From the NCBI GenBank assembly GCA_934503195.1, contig CAKSVM010000004.1:1-64000 (forward strand): a stretch of DNA of 64,000 nucleotides. The letters are read 5' to 3'. The position numbers and the translations under genes were made by a program. The notes beneath the pieces are model-generated. The model was not told the origin of the DNA and did no database searches. It saw only the letters and a program-made list of their open reading frames with translations. Positions 26,344-34,353 of this stretch are shown piece by piece (the first letter of the stretch is position 1; each line of letters opens with the position of its first letter). The stretch is from an uncultured Eubacteriales bacterium (GTDB lineage: Bacteria > Bacillota > Clostridia > Oscillospirales > CAG-272).

Positions 26344-26349
26344 GACGGC

Positions 26350-26648
26350 GGAGCGCGCTGCTCGGCGTCAATCCGAACTCGCTGACCGACCGCGTCAAAG
26401 CCGATCTCTTTGCGAAGGTCTCGGTCGATCTGCGCCCCGGCGATCTCAACTGGGCTTCAGACAGTCTCGAGACCTGCGTCGCGGAATTCGCCGCGCGGCT
26501 CATGGACTCGGATCACGACGCGGTGATCTGCTCAAACGACACGGTTGCGATACGGCTACTTTGCAGGCTGCCAACCGATACTGTCCCCGACTGCCTATAT
26601 GTCGTCGGCATGGGCAACTCATATATCATGGATAATTCCCTGCGTTAG
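26350..26648 (+). pseudogene. C-terminal remnant of a LacI/PBP-type regulator
   Basis: An open plus-strand stretch without a start encodes LLGVNPNSLTDRVKADLF and then DAVICSNDTVAIRLLCRLP and CLYVVGMGNSYI before a TAG at 26646. This matches the effector-binding half of LacI/GntR-type periplasmic-binding-fold regulators (the S-N-D-T-V-A strand is typical). The DNA-binding half is gone, replaced at the left by the truncated ISL3 transposase, so an IS-associated deletion probably joined the two. Confidence 0.6.
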
Positions 26649-26923
26649 GTACAGGGTATTACTTCAGCAACCACTAACCTTAGTTCAAATATATCACATT
26701 CCCAAAGGGGTGAACGTTTTGTTCCCCCCTTTGCCATCGTCGCATACAAGAAACTGCTTACTTACGTCAACTCCGGACAAAATCTTGCCTATTAACTTAT
26801 GGTTTCTTCTGAATGTTCTGTAATAGGTCAAATTGACTTTCGTCGTAATTTAATTGTAAACATTCTTCGAATGTTCTCATATGCGTATAATATTGTTGAG
26901 TTATTATAATCGAGGTGAAGATT
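26649..26923. other. AT-rich intergenic region with a hairpin
   Basis: No gene seen. CAAAGGGGTGAAC (26703-26715) and GTTCCCCCCTTTG (26721-26733) form a strong hairpin, and two TATAAT-like boxes (26886-26891, 26905-26910) precede the AbiEi fragment. Confidence 0.5.
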
Positions 26924-27151
26924 GTGGATTATATAGTTAAACTAACCACTATTGCAAAATCGCATGGTGGAATTATCGAAACAAGAATATCAGCACAGCA
27001 CGGCATCTCCAAAGTGATGCTTTATAATTTATGCAAAGAAGACAAAATCCATCGCATTGTAAAAGGGCAATACATTCTTCCAGATGATATGCAGGACGAA
27101 TTGCTGTCCATCAGCAAGCGTTCTGACAGAATAATTTTCTCCGCGTGTTGA
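26924..27151 (+). pseudogene. AbiEi-type antitoxin, N-terminal fragment
   Basis: About 75 codons from GTG 26924 (GAGGTG six bases upstream) encode VDYIVKLTTIAKSHGGIIET, KVMLYNLCKEDKIHRI and KGQYILPDDMQDEL, the winged-helix start of type IV AbiEi antitoxins/phage-resistance regulators. Full-length relatives are about 200 residues; here the match ends at RIIFS and the frame closes three codons later, where it meets a hydrolase fragment from the other strand. The AbiEii toxin is absent. It is a broken toxin-antitoxin or abortive-infection gene. Confidence 0.75.
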
Positions 27152-27473
27152 GTATCTTTACCGTCATGTCCGGGTCAATGTTGTTGTAGTAGACGAGCCG
27201 CAATTCCCCGAGCGTTTCGCCGCCGTAATAGTAATCGTCGGTCGGAAAGAGAAGCTGTCCATAGCCTTCGAAGACCGGGTCGCTCATGACGTCGGCGATC
27301 TTCGTGTCTCTCGTGTAGGGTTCGGCCACTGTGTTATCATTCCTTTCGGCGGTCGGTGCAGATTCATCGGTCAAAACCTTTTCATTCGGAGTGTTGTCCG
27401 GCGAAACCGCCATCTGACAGCCCGTAAGTGTCAGGATAACCGCCAGAACCGCGGTCAATGCCCTTGATTTCAT
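27111..27473 (-). pseudogene. Lipoprotein hydrolase, N-terminal fragment
   Basis: From ATG 27473 about 105 codons encode a lipoprotein signal (LTLTGC, Cys19), a polar linker and IADVMSDPVFEGYGQLLFPT, YYYGGETLGELRLVYYNNID and PDMTVKI, which resembles the leader of alpha/beta-hydrolase (BD-FAE/lipase-like) proteins. After TVKIL the reading enters the AbiEi fragment of the opposite strand (about 27145) and stops at 27111, so the catalytic domain is missing. A TATAAT box at 27508-27513 lies upstream. The two fragments mark a recombination junction. Confidence 0.6.
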
Positions 27474-27568
27474 GTCATTCGCCGCTCATTTCTTCTTTCT
27501 GACTATATTATAGCAGAAAAGAGACCTCTTGTGAAGTCTCTTTTGGTTTATCAGTTTATACCTTTTGG

Positions 27569-28210
27569 TTATGACTCATCGCAGATTTTCGCCGCGGCTT
27601 CGAGGAAACGCTTCACGTTCGGCGTAGGCTCTGGCGAGTGCAGGATGCCATACGGTATCGTATGATCCCACTCGACCGGGATGATCTTCAGAAGCGGGTG
27701 AACGTCCGCCCAGCCGCCTATCGCGAGCAGAACGTCGTTCGAGTTCTCACAGCGGTTGAAGATGTCCATACTGTAGAAATCGAAGTCGATGATATTTATC
27801 TTCGGATGGTTCTGCCAGAGGTCGTCGCGGAGCTGGTCGACATAATGACTCCATCCGCGGTGCATCAGCAGAAGATTTTCGCCGTAGAGATCAGAGACCA
27901 GAAGCCTGTCCTTTTCGGCGAGCTTATGGTGTATTGAGACGGCACAGCAGAGCGGTTTTCTTGAAAGCTCAAGTCCGGCACAGCCGCGCAGATTCAGCAT
28001 CGTCTCGTCGAATATTTCACCGATGACATCGATGTTTTTTCAGAGATTACCGAGAATTTCGCGTGCGTTCTCGGGTGTGTTCTCAAATGGGACGATCTGG
28101 AATTTCATATCGGGGTGAAGCTCCTGCACCTTTGACCAGAGCCGCATCAGAAGCTGCGCGGGAGTCATAGGCGACACGGAGAAAGGTTTCGAGCTGGGGA
28201 TTGTACATAC
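27569..28210 (-). pseudogene. LysR family regulator remnant
   Basis: The effector-binding domain of a LysR regulator: SPMTPAQLLMRLWSKVQELH, QIVPFENTPENAREILGNL, then an in-frame TGA at 28042-28040, then NIDVIGEIFDETML and ELSRKPLCCAVSIHHKLAEK through to 27569. Both parts are in the same frame, so one nonsense mutation breaks it; the N-terminal HTH is also missing beyond about 28210. It cannot make a functional regulator. Confidence 0.8.
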
Positions 28211-28453
28211 GGATGCTCCTTTCGGGGGAATGGCATGGTCTGCGCCGATTACTATTTTATCACACATTTTTTGAAAAGTCAATGAAGGTGAGTAAAATTT
28301 TTGAAATCTCGGTTTTTATAGTATCGGAAGACGACGTTCGGGAATTTCTGCGTCACAGCGTTTCTGTCGTAACACATTTCTTTGACTCTATCGGGTGCCT
28401 TTAACTATTATAGCTCTTTCGTGGCTTTTGGGAAGTGCCTTTTGATGAAAATT
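28211..28453. other. Intergenic region, no gene recognised
   Basis: AT-rich DNA between the LysR remnant and the terminator of the glycyl radical enzyme gene. I see no convincing frame or RNA. Confidence 0.4.
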
Positions 28454-28498
28454 AAAAGTGTGGTCTCAGACGCTTTTCGCGGGTGAGATCACACTTTT
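28454..28498 (-). terminator. Terminator of the glycyl radical enzyme operon (repeat copy 1)
   Basis: AAAAGTGTGGTCTCA (28454-28468) pairs with TGAGATCACACTTTT (28484-28498), 15 bp with one G-T. The loop GACGCTTTTCGCGGG resembles two other copies at 33984 and 36211. On the minus strand the stem runs into TTTTAATTTT. Confidence 0.88.
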
Positions 28499-28568
28499 TA
28501 TTATTTATGAATTGCCATTAGAAGTCTTATGTCGTCGGACTATTTTCCCTTCCGGCTTTTGCCGCGGA

Positions 28569-30689
28569 TCACTCATCATGCGGCGTTCTGGCGATTATCT
28601 CGTCCTGAAGCGCGGTGTGGAGCGTCACGAAATATTCCGAGAAGCCCGAGACGCGGACGCGCAGGCTCTTGTATTTGTCGGGATCGACCTTCGCGTTCAG
28701 TAAATCCTGCCGTGAGACGTAGGTCAGCTGGAAATGAGTTCCTCCCGCCTTGAAATAGCTCTCAAAGAGCTTAACGAGCTTCTCAAACTGCGCGTCGTCG
28801 CGGACGATCTTCTCGTCGAGCATAACATTCGTTACGCTCGGACCGGTCATGATGCAGTTCGGGTCATACTTCGCCACCGAACTTAACAGCGCGGTCAGTC
28901 CGCTTCTGTCCTTGCCGTTTATCTGGCCGATGCCGAAGGTCAGCGCGTCGCCCGAATGACGTCCGTCCGGAGTCGCCTTCGTCGCGTCGCCGAAGAACTT
29001 GTGATGTTCGTTGTAGCCGATCAGATTTCCGAAGATCCACGGCTTTTTCATGTAATTCGTGTCGTTGTCCCACTCGTCAAGCGCGGATGTGAAGAGCCTT
29101 GCGGCCTCGTTTGAGGTGTCGTCGTCGTTGCCGAAGAATTTTCCCTTGTGAAGTATCAGGTTCCGCAGATCCTCGTATCCGGCCCAGTCGGCGTCAAGCG
29201 CGTCGCAGAGTTCTTTCATGCTGACAAGCTTTTCGTCGTAGACGAACTGCTTTACAATCGCCAGCGAGTCGATCACGTTCGGGATTCCGATGAGATCTCC
29301 GAGCGCGGTATATTTCGTCGCGCCGCCCTGAGTGACGCTGGCCGCGTTCTTTATACAGCCGTCGATGAATACCGCGCTGACGATATTCACGTCGCGCGAG
29401 CGGATGTTCTGAAGTCCGTGGCTGATCGACTCGGCCTCCCAGAGATCCTCGAAAAGCACGCGCTTGTAGATTTTCATGAAATCGTCAAAGGTCGCGGCGT
29501 TTATAACCTTGTCGCGGAAATCGTGGAAGGTCCGCTCGACCGAGCGGAGAATGTTCATCGGATCAAAGCCGAAGACGATTCCGCCTGGGAGAGCGATCTC
29601 ATTGCAGCCGATCATCGAGTAGCTTATCGCGTCGCGCTTTGAAAAGCCCGAGTATTTCATGAGCCCGTTTATGCGCGGGACGTCGCTTACAAAGGCGACG
29701 CGTTTGTTCGGATCCTTCCGCTCGTGATCAAGCATGAAGCGGAGAACCTCGGTCGGGGTCTTCGGCGTCCAGCGGAGTGTGATCTGCGGAATCCATGTCG
29801 GAAGCTCAAGGAGTGAGTCGACAATCAGCCGCGAAAACTCGTTGAAGCCGTCCTCGCCGTTCTCAAGGAAGCCGCCGACACAGAAATGCGTCTCGCCGCC
29901 GCGATGGAAACGGTCTGAGTGGACATAGATCCGCCCCTGAAGCAGAAGGAAGAATTCCTGCAAAAGCGCGCTGACCTCGTCATCGCTTCTTCCGGCCGCC
30001 TTGTCCTTAAGGTAGAAGGGGTAGAGATAGCGGTCAATAAGTCCGATGCTGTCAGGGAGATACGGATAGATCATCGCGAGCGAAAGTATCGCCTCGTAGA
30101 AATCCTCCGCCGGATATTCCGGAACCTTTCTGAGCTTTTCCGAGAGGAGAAGCAGATTTTCGCGGTATTCCGGATTTTCCGCCGACTCCGCTAGCTTTTT
30201 CGCGTAGTCCGAGCATTTGTGCGCCCAGGCTGTCGCCGAGTCGCAGAAATCTGAGAGTGCTCCGAGAAATTCGAGCGCGCGTTCGTCGCCTTTATGCGCC
30301 TCGGCCGAGTCGGCGATCTCGCGCTTTATCTGAACGAATCCGCCTTTTATGATCTTCTCAAAATCGCCCGCCGCGTGCTGCCACTCGAAGGTCAGGAGGT
30401 TGTGCACGGGTTTGTTGTAGAAGTTCCGGCTGGCTTCGGCGAAATTTCTGTGACCCGAGCGGCCGAATATATCGCCCTCGACGCTTCCGTCAAAGGCGAG
30501 GAAGCATGGCATACGGCTCTCCTCGAAGATCAGCGGCGTCTGGTTCGCCATGTACTCGCCGAGTCTTTTCGACGACATTTTCACCGGGGAGAGAAAGAGA
30601 TCCTCGCGGCTGTACGCGGTCGGCGTTGTGTGAAAGTTCATACTGCCGTCAAGGGCTTTATTCAGCAGGGAATTTATTCTTTTATTCAT
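28569..30689 (-). CDS. Glycyl radical enzyme (pyruvate formate-lyase-like family)
   Basis: A 706-residue cytoplasmic glycyl radical enzyme. The radical glycine is G682 in RVSGFSEYFVTLHTALQDEI and the thiyl cysteine is C362 in SMIGCNEIALPGG, with the C-x-E arrangement (C362, E364) seen in dehydratases and decarboxylases rather than the C-C pair of pyruvate formate-lyase. It is shorter than typical members (about 760-850). It needs a radical-SAM activase, none of which is in the window. It starts two bases after the stop of a solute-binding gene and ends at a strong terminator. The substrate is unknown; a dehydration, for example of a sugar-derived diol or acid, is my best guess. The enzyme implies strict anaerobiosis. 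Confidence 0.88.
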   Translation of the reverse strand: MNKRINSLLNKALDGSMNFHTTPTAYSREDLFLSPVKMSSKRLGEYMANQTPLIFEESRMPCFLAFDGSVEGDIFGRSGHRNFAEASRNFYNKPVHNLLTFEWQHAAGDFEKIIKGGFVQIKREIADSAEAHKGDERALEFLGALSDFCDSATAWAHKCSDYAKKLAESAENPEYRENLLLLSEKLRKVPEYPAEDFYEAILSLAMIYPYLPDSIGLIDRYLYPFYLKDKAAGRSDDEVSALLQEFFLLLQGRIYVHSDRFHRGGETHFCVGGFLENGEDGFNEFSRLIVDSLLELPTWIPQITLRWTPKTPTEVLRFMLDHERKDPNKRVAFVSDVPRINGLMKYSGFSKRDAISYSMIGCNEIALPGGIVFGFDPMNILRSVERTFHDFRDKVINAATFDDFMKIYKRVLFEDLWEAESISHGLQNIRSRDVNIVSAVFIDGCIKNAASVTQGGATKYTALGDLIGIPNVIDSLAIVKQFVYDEKLVSMKELCDALDADWAGYEDLRNLILHKGKFFGNDDDTSNEAARLFTSALDEWDNDTNYMKKPWIFGNLIGYNEHHKFFGDATKATPDGRHSGDALTFGIGQINGKDRSGLTALLSSVAKYDPNCIMTGPSVTNVMLDEKIVRDDAQFEKLVKLFESYFKAGGTHFQLTYVSRQDLLNAKVDPDKYKSLRVRVSGFSEYFVTLHTALQDEIIARTPHDE

Positions 30690-30691
30690 AG

Positions 30692-32152
30692 TTATTCCGC
30701 CTTATCTCTTATGGCTTCGACAAGAGACGTGAGTTTTTCCTTTGACGCGACTTCTATCGAAGCTATCTGGGATGCCCATGAGCCTCCGTTCTGTATTGTG
30801 TTTTTGAATACATCGTTTATTCCATCAAGCGAAGCCGTGTAGATATATCCGAAATCAAATGAGGCTCCCTCTCTGATAATATCGAACATCTGCGATGAAT
30901 CGTTGTCGCGTGCGTACTTGACCTTAAGTGCCGTTTCAAAGTACGCCGGCGTGACTGATTTCCAGCTCTCATATGCCAGCGCCTCGCAAATTGCCGCGGC
31001 GCATTCTCTGTCCTTCGAGTCAACCGGAATTGTCACGACCGAATGATTATTCAGAACGGTAGTCTTATAGTTTTCCTGTGATTCATCATATTTCGGATAC
31101 GGGAGCACGCCGTAGTTGAATCTGATCTCGCGGTAAGTATCGGTGTTCGCAATCCATCCACCTGTAAACAGCACATTTCCGCTGAGAAAAATACTGTTGA
31201 TTACGTCTTCGTGGTTTCCGGTCGGATCAAAGTACACTCCATCGTTGTTGCCGATCAGATCAATGAGCTTTTCCACAACATCGATATTGTGAGAATTTCC
31301 ATAGACAAACTCAGGCTCTTTGCCGGAAAAATCGACTATATCGACTTCGAACGACTCTAAGAATCCGGTGAAATGATTCGGATTGTGGAAAAGGAGTCCG
31401 AACATGTCGCCGCGTCCGACCGATGTGTCGCCATCAAGGTCATTGTAGACATCGGCAGTCAGTTCTCTCATCTTATCATAAGTCCATTTTCCGTCGCGCA
31501 CAACATCATATAGCGACTCAATGCCGAGCTTTTCAGCAAGTTCGAGATTCTCGAAAAAGCACATGAGATATTTGATCATACCGAGCGAAATATCTCCGGT
31601 CGCGGCGTAATATTTGCCGTCAACCGACGCCTTTTCCATATAATCCTTCGACCACCATGGCTTATCGATATTTATGTACGGGAGAGTCGACATATCCGCG
31701 AGTATTCCCTCACTGACAAAAGACGGCATGAAGTAGCCGATACCTGCCGCGATGTCATAAGCTCCGTCAGCGGCAAGAATCGAGGAACGGAATCTGGTCA
31801 GAAATTCACTTCGGGTATCCCATGTATGAGTGATTGAGACCCAATCAAGGTTGACATTCAACTGATCCTCGACCGCACGGTTACGGTTGAAAACGGCGTC
31901 ATTAACGATGTCGCCGTCTTCTTCATCGACATAGAAGTCAACTCCGCAGTATCCGCCGTAATCCTCGACAAGTATAGTTACAGTTTTACCGCCATAGTTC
32001 AGCTCCGGAAGTCCAGAGCCCTGAGTCGTCTCTTCCCCCTGAGTCGTATCCTCCGGCGCGGTCGTTTCATCGGTCTTCCCCGGCTCAGAGCCGCAGGAGA
32101 ACGCGCCGAGCGTCAGCGCGAGAAGCAAAAGAATAGTTGTTACTTTTTTCAT
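30692..32152 (-). CDS. Extracellular solute-binding lipoprotein
   Basis: A 486-residue sugar-binding lipoprotein, lipobox AFSC with Cys20, then a Thr/Glu-rich linker. It shares with its relatives in the window VNDAVFNRNRAVEDQLNV, VRDGKWTYDKMRELT, an acidic loop DLDGDTSVGRGDMFG and YPKYDESQENYK. It lies between an SDR gene (12 bases upstream) and the glycyl radical enzyme gene (two bases downstream), so the substrate it binds probably feeds the glycyl radical enzyme. No permease genes are near. Confidence 0.88.
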   Translation of the reverse strand: MKKVTTILLLLALTLGAFSCGSEPGKTDETTAPEDTTQGEETTQGSGLPELNYGGKTVTILVEDYGGYCGVDFYVDEEDGDIVNDAVFNRNRAVEDQLNVNLDWVSITHTWDTRSEFLTRFRSSILAADGAYDIAAGIGYFMPSFVSEGILADMSTLPYINIDKPWWSKDYMEKASVDGKYYAATGDISLGMIKYLMCFFENLELAEKLGIESLYDVVRDGKWTYDKMRELTADVYNDLDGDTSVGRGDMFGLLFHNPNHFTGFLESFEVDIVDFSGKEPEFVYGNSHNIDVVEKLIDLIGNNDGVYFDPTGNHEDVINSIFLSGNVLFTGGWIANTDTYREIRFNYGVLPYPKYDESQENYKTTVLNNHSVVTIPVDSKDRECAAAICEALAYESWKSVTPAYFETALKVKYARDNDSSQMFDIIREGASFDFGYIYTASLDGINDVFKNTIQNGGSWASQIASIEVASKEKLTSLVEAIRDKAE

Positions 32153-32164
32153 TTTTTATTCTCC

Positions 32165-32896
32165 TTATTTTATGTCGTAAGCCCCGTCGCAGACGACCGA
32201 GTGACCGATAATCTGTACGGCGTCCTCGCTCAAAAGATACATCGCGAGCTTGGCGACCTCCTCGGCGAGAACGAATCTTCCGGTCGGAATCCGGTCATGA
32301 TTCAGCGGATCGCCCTCGTGCCAGCCGTTCATCTCGGTCGCGACCGGCCCTGGCGCGATGCCGTTCAGAACGATTCCGGTCGGCGCGAGAACCTTTCCCC
32401 AGCCGCGCGTGAGTCCGAAAAGTCCGGCCTTTGACGCACCGTAGGGTCCTTGAAGCGGTTCGTTCGCCGCGACCGACGAGACATTCAGAATGTTGCCGCG
32501 GATCTTGTTTTCAAGCATATACTTCGCCGCGGTCTGCATCATGAAAAAGGCCGCTTTGAGATTTATGTCCATGACGCGATCCCAGTCTTTTTCGGTGACG
32601 TTCAGTATCCCCATGCCCCAGCCAACCGGGTCAAACACTCCGGCGTTGTTGACCAGAATGTCGAACCCGCCGAGCTTTCCGACGCATTCGTCGAACTTTG
32701 TCCTCATCTGACCGATGTCCGAAATGTCCCATACTACCGGGATCGCGCCGGATTCAGCCGCCGCCTTTTCAAGCGAATCGGCGTTCCGTCCGGTTATGAC
32801 GACGCTGACTCCGGCCTTCACAAGCTCCCTTGCGATTTCAAGTCCGATCCCGCGGCTTCCGCCGGTGACGATCGCTTTGCTTCCTCTGATTTTCAT
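32165..32896 (-). CDS. Short-chain dehydrogenase/reductase
   Basis: A 243-residue SDR. NAD(P) binding is by TGGSRGIG (residues 11-18), with NNAG near 87, the catalytic serine in NVSSVAANE and Y-x-x-x-K in PYGASKAG. The pattern is of the classical 250-residue family that oxidises sugar alcohols or reduces keto groups. GGAGGCG precedes ATG 32896. It is the first gene of the operon with a solute-binding lipoprotein and a glycyl radical enzyme, divergent from an AraC gene. Confidence 0.9.
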   Translation of the reverse strand: MKIRGSKAIVTGGSRGIGLEIARELVKAGVSVVITGRNADSLEKAAAESGAIPVVWDISDIGQMRTKFDECVGKLGGFDILVNNAGVFDPVGWGMGILNVTEKDWDRVMDINLKAAFFMMQTAAKYMLENKIRGNILNVSSVAANEPLQGPYGASKAGLFGLTRGWGKVLAPTGIVLNGIAPGPVATEMNGWHEGDPLNHDRIPTGRFVLAEEVAKLAMYLLSEDAVQIIGHSVVCDGAYDIK

Positions 32897-32922
32897 ATAT
32901 CCGCCTCCTGAGATTTTACTAT

Positions 32923-32951
32923 ATTATAGCGTAAAATGAGGCTTTTGTAAA
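32923..32951 (-). promoter_or_regulatory. Promoter of the SDR/solute-binding/glycyl radical enzyme operon
   Basis: Minus-strand TTTACA (32951-32946), 17-bp spacer, TATAAT (32928-32923). Confidence 0.8.
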
Positions 32952-33033
32952 TGTCAGGCCGGACAACTATTTGTCAGATCCGATCAAAATTGTAAATAAA
33001 TATTGAATTCGTTCAGATTCGCCGCGAAAGGCC

Positions 33034-33062
33034 TTGAAATCGCCCCGCTTGTATGCTATCAT
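33034..33062 (+). promoter_or_regulatory. Promoter of the AraC gene at 33086
   Basis: TTGAAA (33034-33039), 17-bp spacer, TATCAT (33057-33062), divergent from the SDR operon promoter. Confidence 0.65.
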
Positions 33063-33085
33063 ATTCGTGAGAGGAAGTGGTACCT

Positions 33086-33865
33086 TTGATCGAAAATAAT
33101 ATCATCGTGCGGGATATACGCGATGTCCGGCGCGACACGCTTCACCGCGGCAGGCCATATATCCCGTCGATCCCGAGAAATTTCAGCTCGCTCGCGTATA
33201 TGACGGACGGAGCGGCGAAATACACCGTCGGAAACGTTTCGCATATCATAAGGAAAGGCGAGCTTCTCTTCATCCGCGGCGGGACAATTGACATTACCGA
33301 GACCTTTGAGTGCGAATCGGTCTCGTACATTTTCTCAGAATTTCTGGTGTTCAATGATGATTTCACCTTTCCGACGCGCGTTTCCGTGTCGTCTCCGGCC
33401 GGCGCGCGGATAGAGGAGCTTTTTTCGATGATGCTGAAAAGCTGGAAATCTGAGCTGATCAGCCGGAAGACGAAATGTATGGTCAGACTTTATTCGGTTC
33501 TGTCGCTTCTGTCAGATGAGATCTTCGAAAAAAGCCGTGACAGCTACCGCTATCAGAAAATCGCCGCGGCCGTGGAATATATAAACGAACACTGCCTTGA
33601 ACCGGGATTTGACCGGAAACGCCTGCCGACGCTCTCAGGCATGAGCGAAGTAAATCTGAATCGGCTCTTCAAGGATTTCTTCGGCGTCACCGCAAACGCG
33701 TATATAAACGAAAAGCGCATGAACGAAGCGAAATCGCTCCTGATGAACTCAACGAACACGATCGGCAGAATCGCCGCGAAGTGTGGATTTTCAGATATTT
33801 ACTCGTTCAGCCACTCGTTCCACCGCGAGACCGGGCTTTCGCCGACCGAATGGAGAAATGGATGA
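33086..33865 (+). CDS. AraC family transcriptional regulator
   Basis: About 259 residues, with a small N-terminal cupin (residues 30-85; YTVGNVSHIIRKGELLFIRG) and the C-terminal double HTH (KRLPTLSGMSEVNLNRLFKD; IGRIAAKCGFSDIYSFSHSF, ending GLSPTEWRNG). Start choice is uncertain: GTG 33077 is too close to GAGAGGA, while TTG 33086 has it 9 bases upstream, so I use TTG. It is divergent from the SDR/solute-binding/glycyl radical enzyme operon and probably controls it. Confidence 0.85.
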   Translation: MIENNIIVRDIRDVRRDTLHRGRPYIPSIPRNFSSLAYMTDGAAKYTVGNVSHIIRKGELLFIRGGTIDITETFECESVSYIFSEFLVFNDDFTFPTRVSVSSPAGARIEELFSMMLKSWKSELISRKTKCMVRLYSVLSLLSDEIFEKSRDSYRYQKIAAAVEYINEHCLEPGFDRKRLPTLSGMSEVNLNRLFKDFFGVTANAYINEKRMNEAKSLLMNSTNTIGRIAAKCGFSDIYSFSHSFHRETGLSPTEWRNG

Positions 33866-33983
33866 TCACGGAAAGGTACTCCGAACTCAGAAATAACGGC
33901 GGTTCATCGCAGGATCTTCATCTCCACTCGCTAATTATAGTTTCTCCGGACACTTCGAAGCGTATTTCTATGCTTTCAAAAAC

Positions 33984-34029
33984 AAAAAAGTGTGATCTCA
34001 GACGCTTTCGCGATTGAGATCACACTTTT
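33984..34029. terminator. Hairpin terminator (repeat copy 2)
   Basis: AAAAGTGTGATCTCA (33986-34000) pairs perfectly with TGAGATCACACTTTT (34015-34029); the loop is GACGCTTTCGCGAT. A-runs and T-runs on both sides allow termination in both directions. It lies after the AraC gene and next to a fragment of an ABC transporter gene. Confidence 0.85.
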
Positions 34030-34053
34030 CGATAACGTAAAGACTTTACATCC

Positions 34054-34173
34054 TCAGTACCCCGAGGACTGCTGACGATATCTTTCGGCATACGCGTCAA
34101 GTCCGGAGGTCGGTTCGTCAAGGAGCTTTACCTTTCCGCGCTGCAAAAACGCTCTCGCGAGCGACACCTTCTG
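34054..34173 (-). pseudogene. Partial, internally deleted copy of the ABC transporter 3' end
   Basis: About 39 codons duplicate the end of the gene at 36280-38040. QKVSLARAFLQRGKVKLLDE and PTSGLDAYAE are joined directly to RYRQQSSGY and a TGA. The roughly 60 codons between these points in the intact gene are missing; the joint lies in a short sequence (TCGGC-TAC) present at both places in the parent. The adjacent terminator hairpin is also copied. It has no start codon. Confidence 0.9.
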
Positions 34174-34353
34174 ATTATAATGGCATGGCAATACCATGAG
34201 TTAAGTTTTTATAATTACTTTGTCGCATACTGTCCTTGGCGAAAGCACAGGAGTTTTTTACCGCTTTAACCAGTGTAACAACAGTCAAAGCGGTAAAAAT
34301 CATAATATTCTAATTATTAAAATCCCCATCGACGCCCATCTCCAAAGCAATGA
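34174..34353. repeat. Intergenic region with a 13-bp inverted repeat
   Basis: TTTTTACCGCTTT (34255-34267) and AAAGCGGTAAAAA (34287-34299) pair perfectly with a 19-base loop, and CATGGCAATACCATG lies at about 34184-34198. No gene is seen. It could be the terminator of the sigma factor gene or the end of a vanished insertion element; there is no clear T-run after the stem. Confidence 0.55.
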
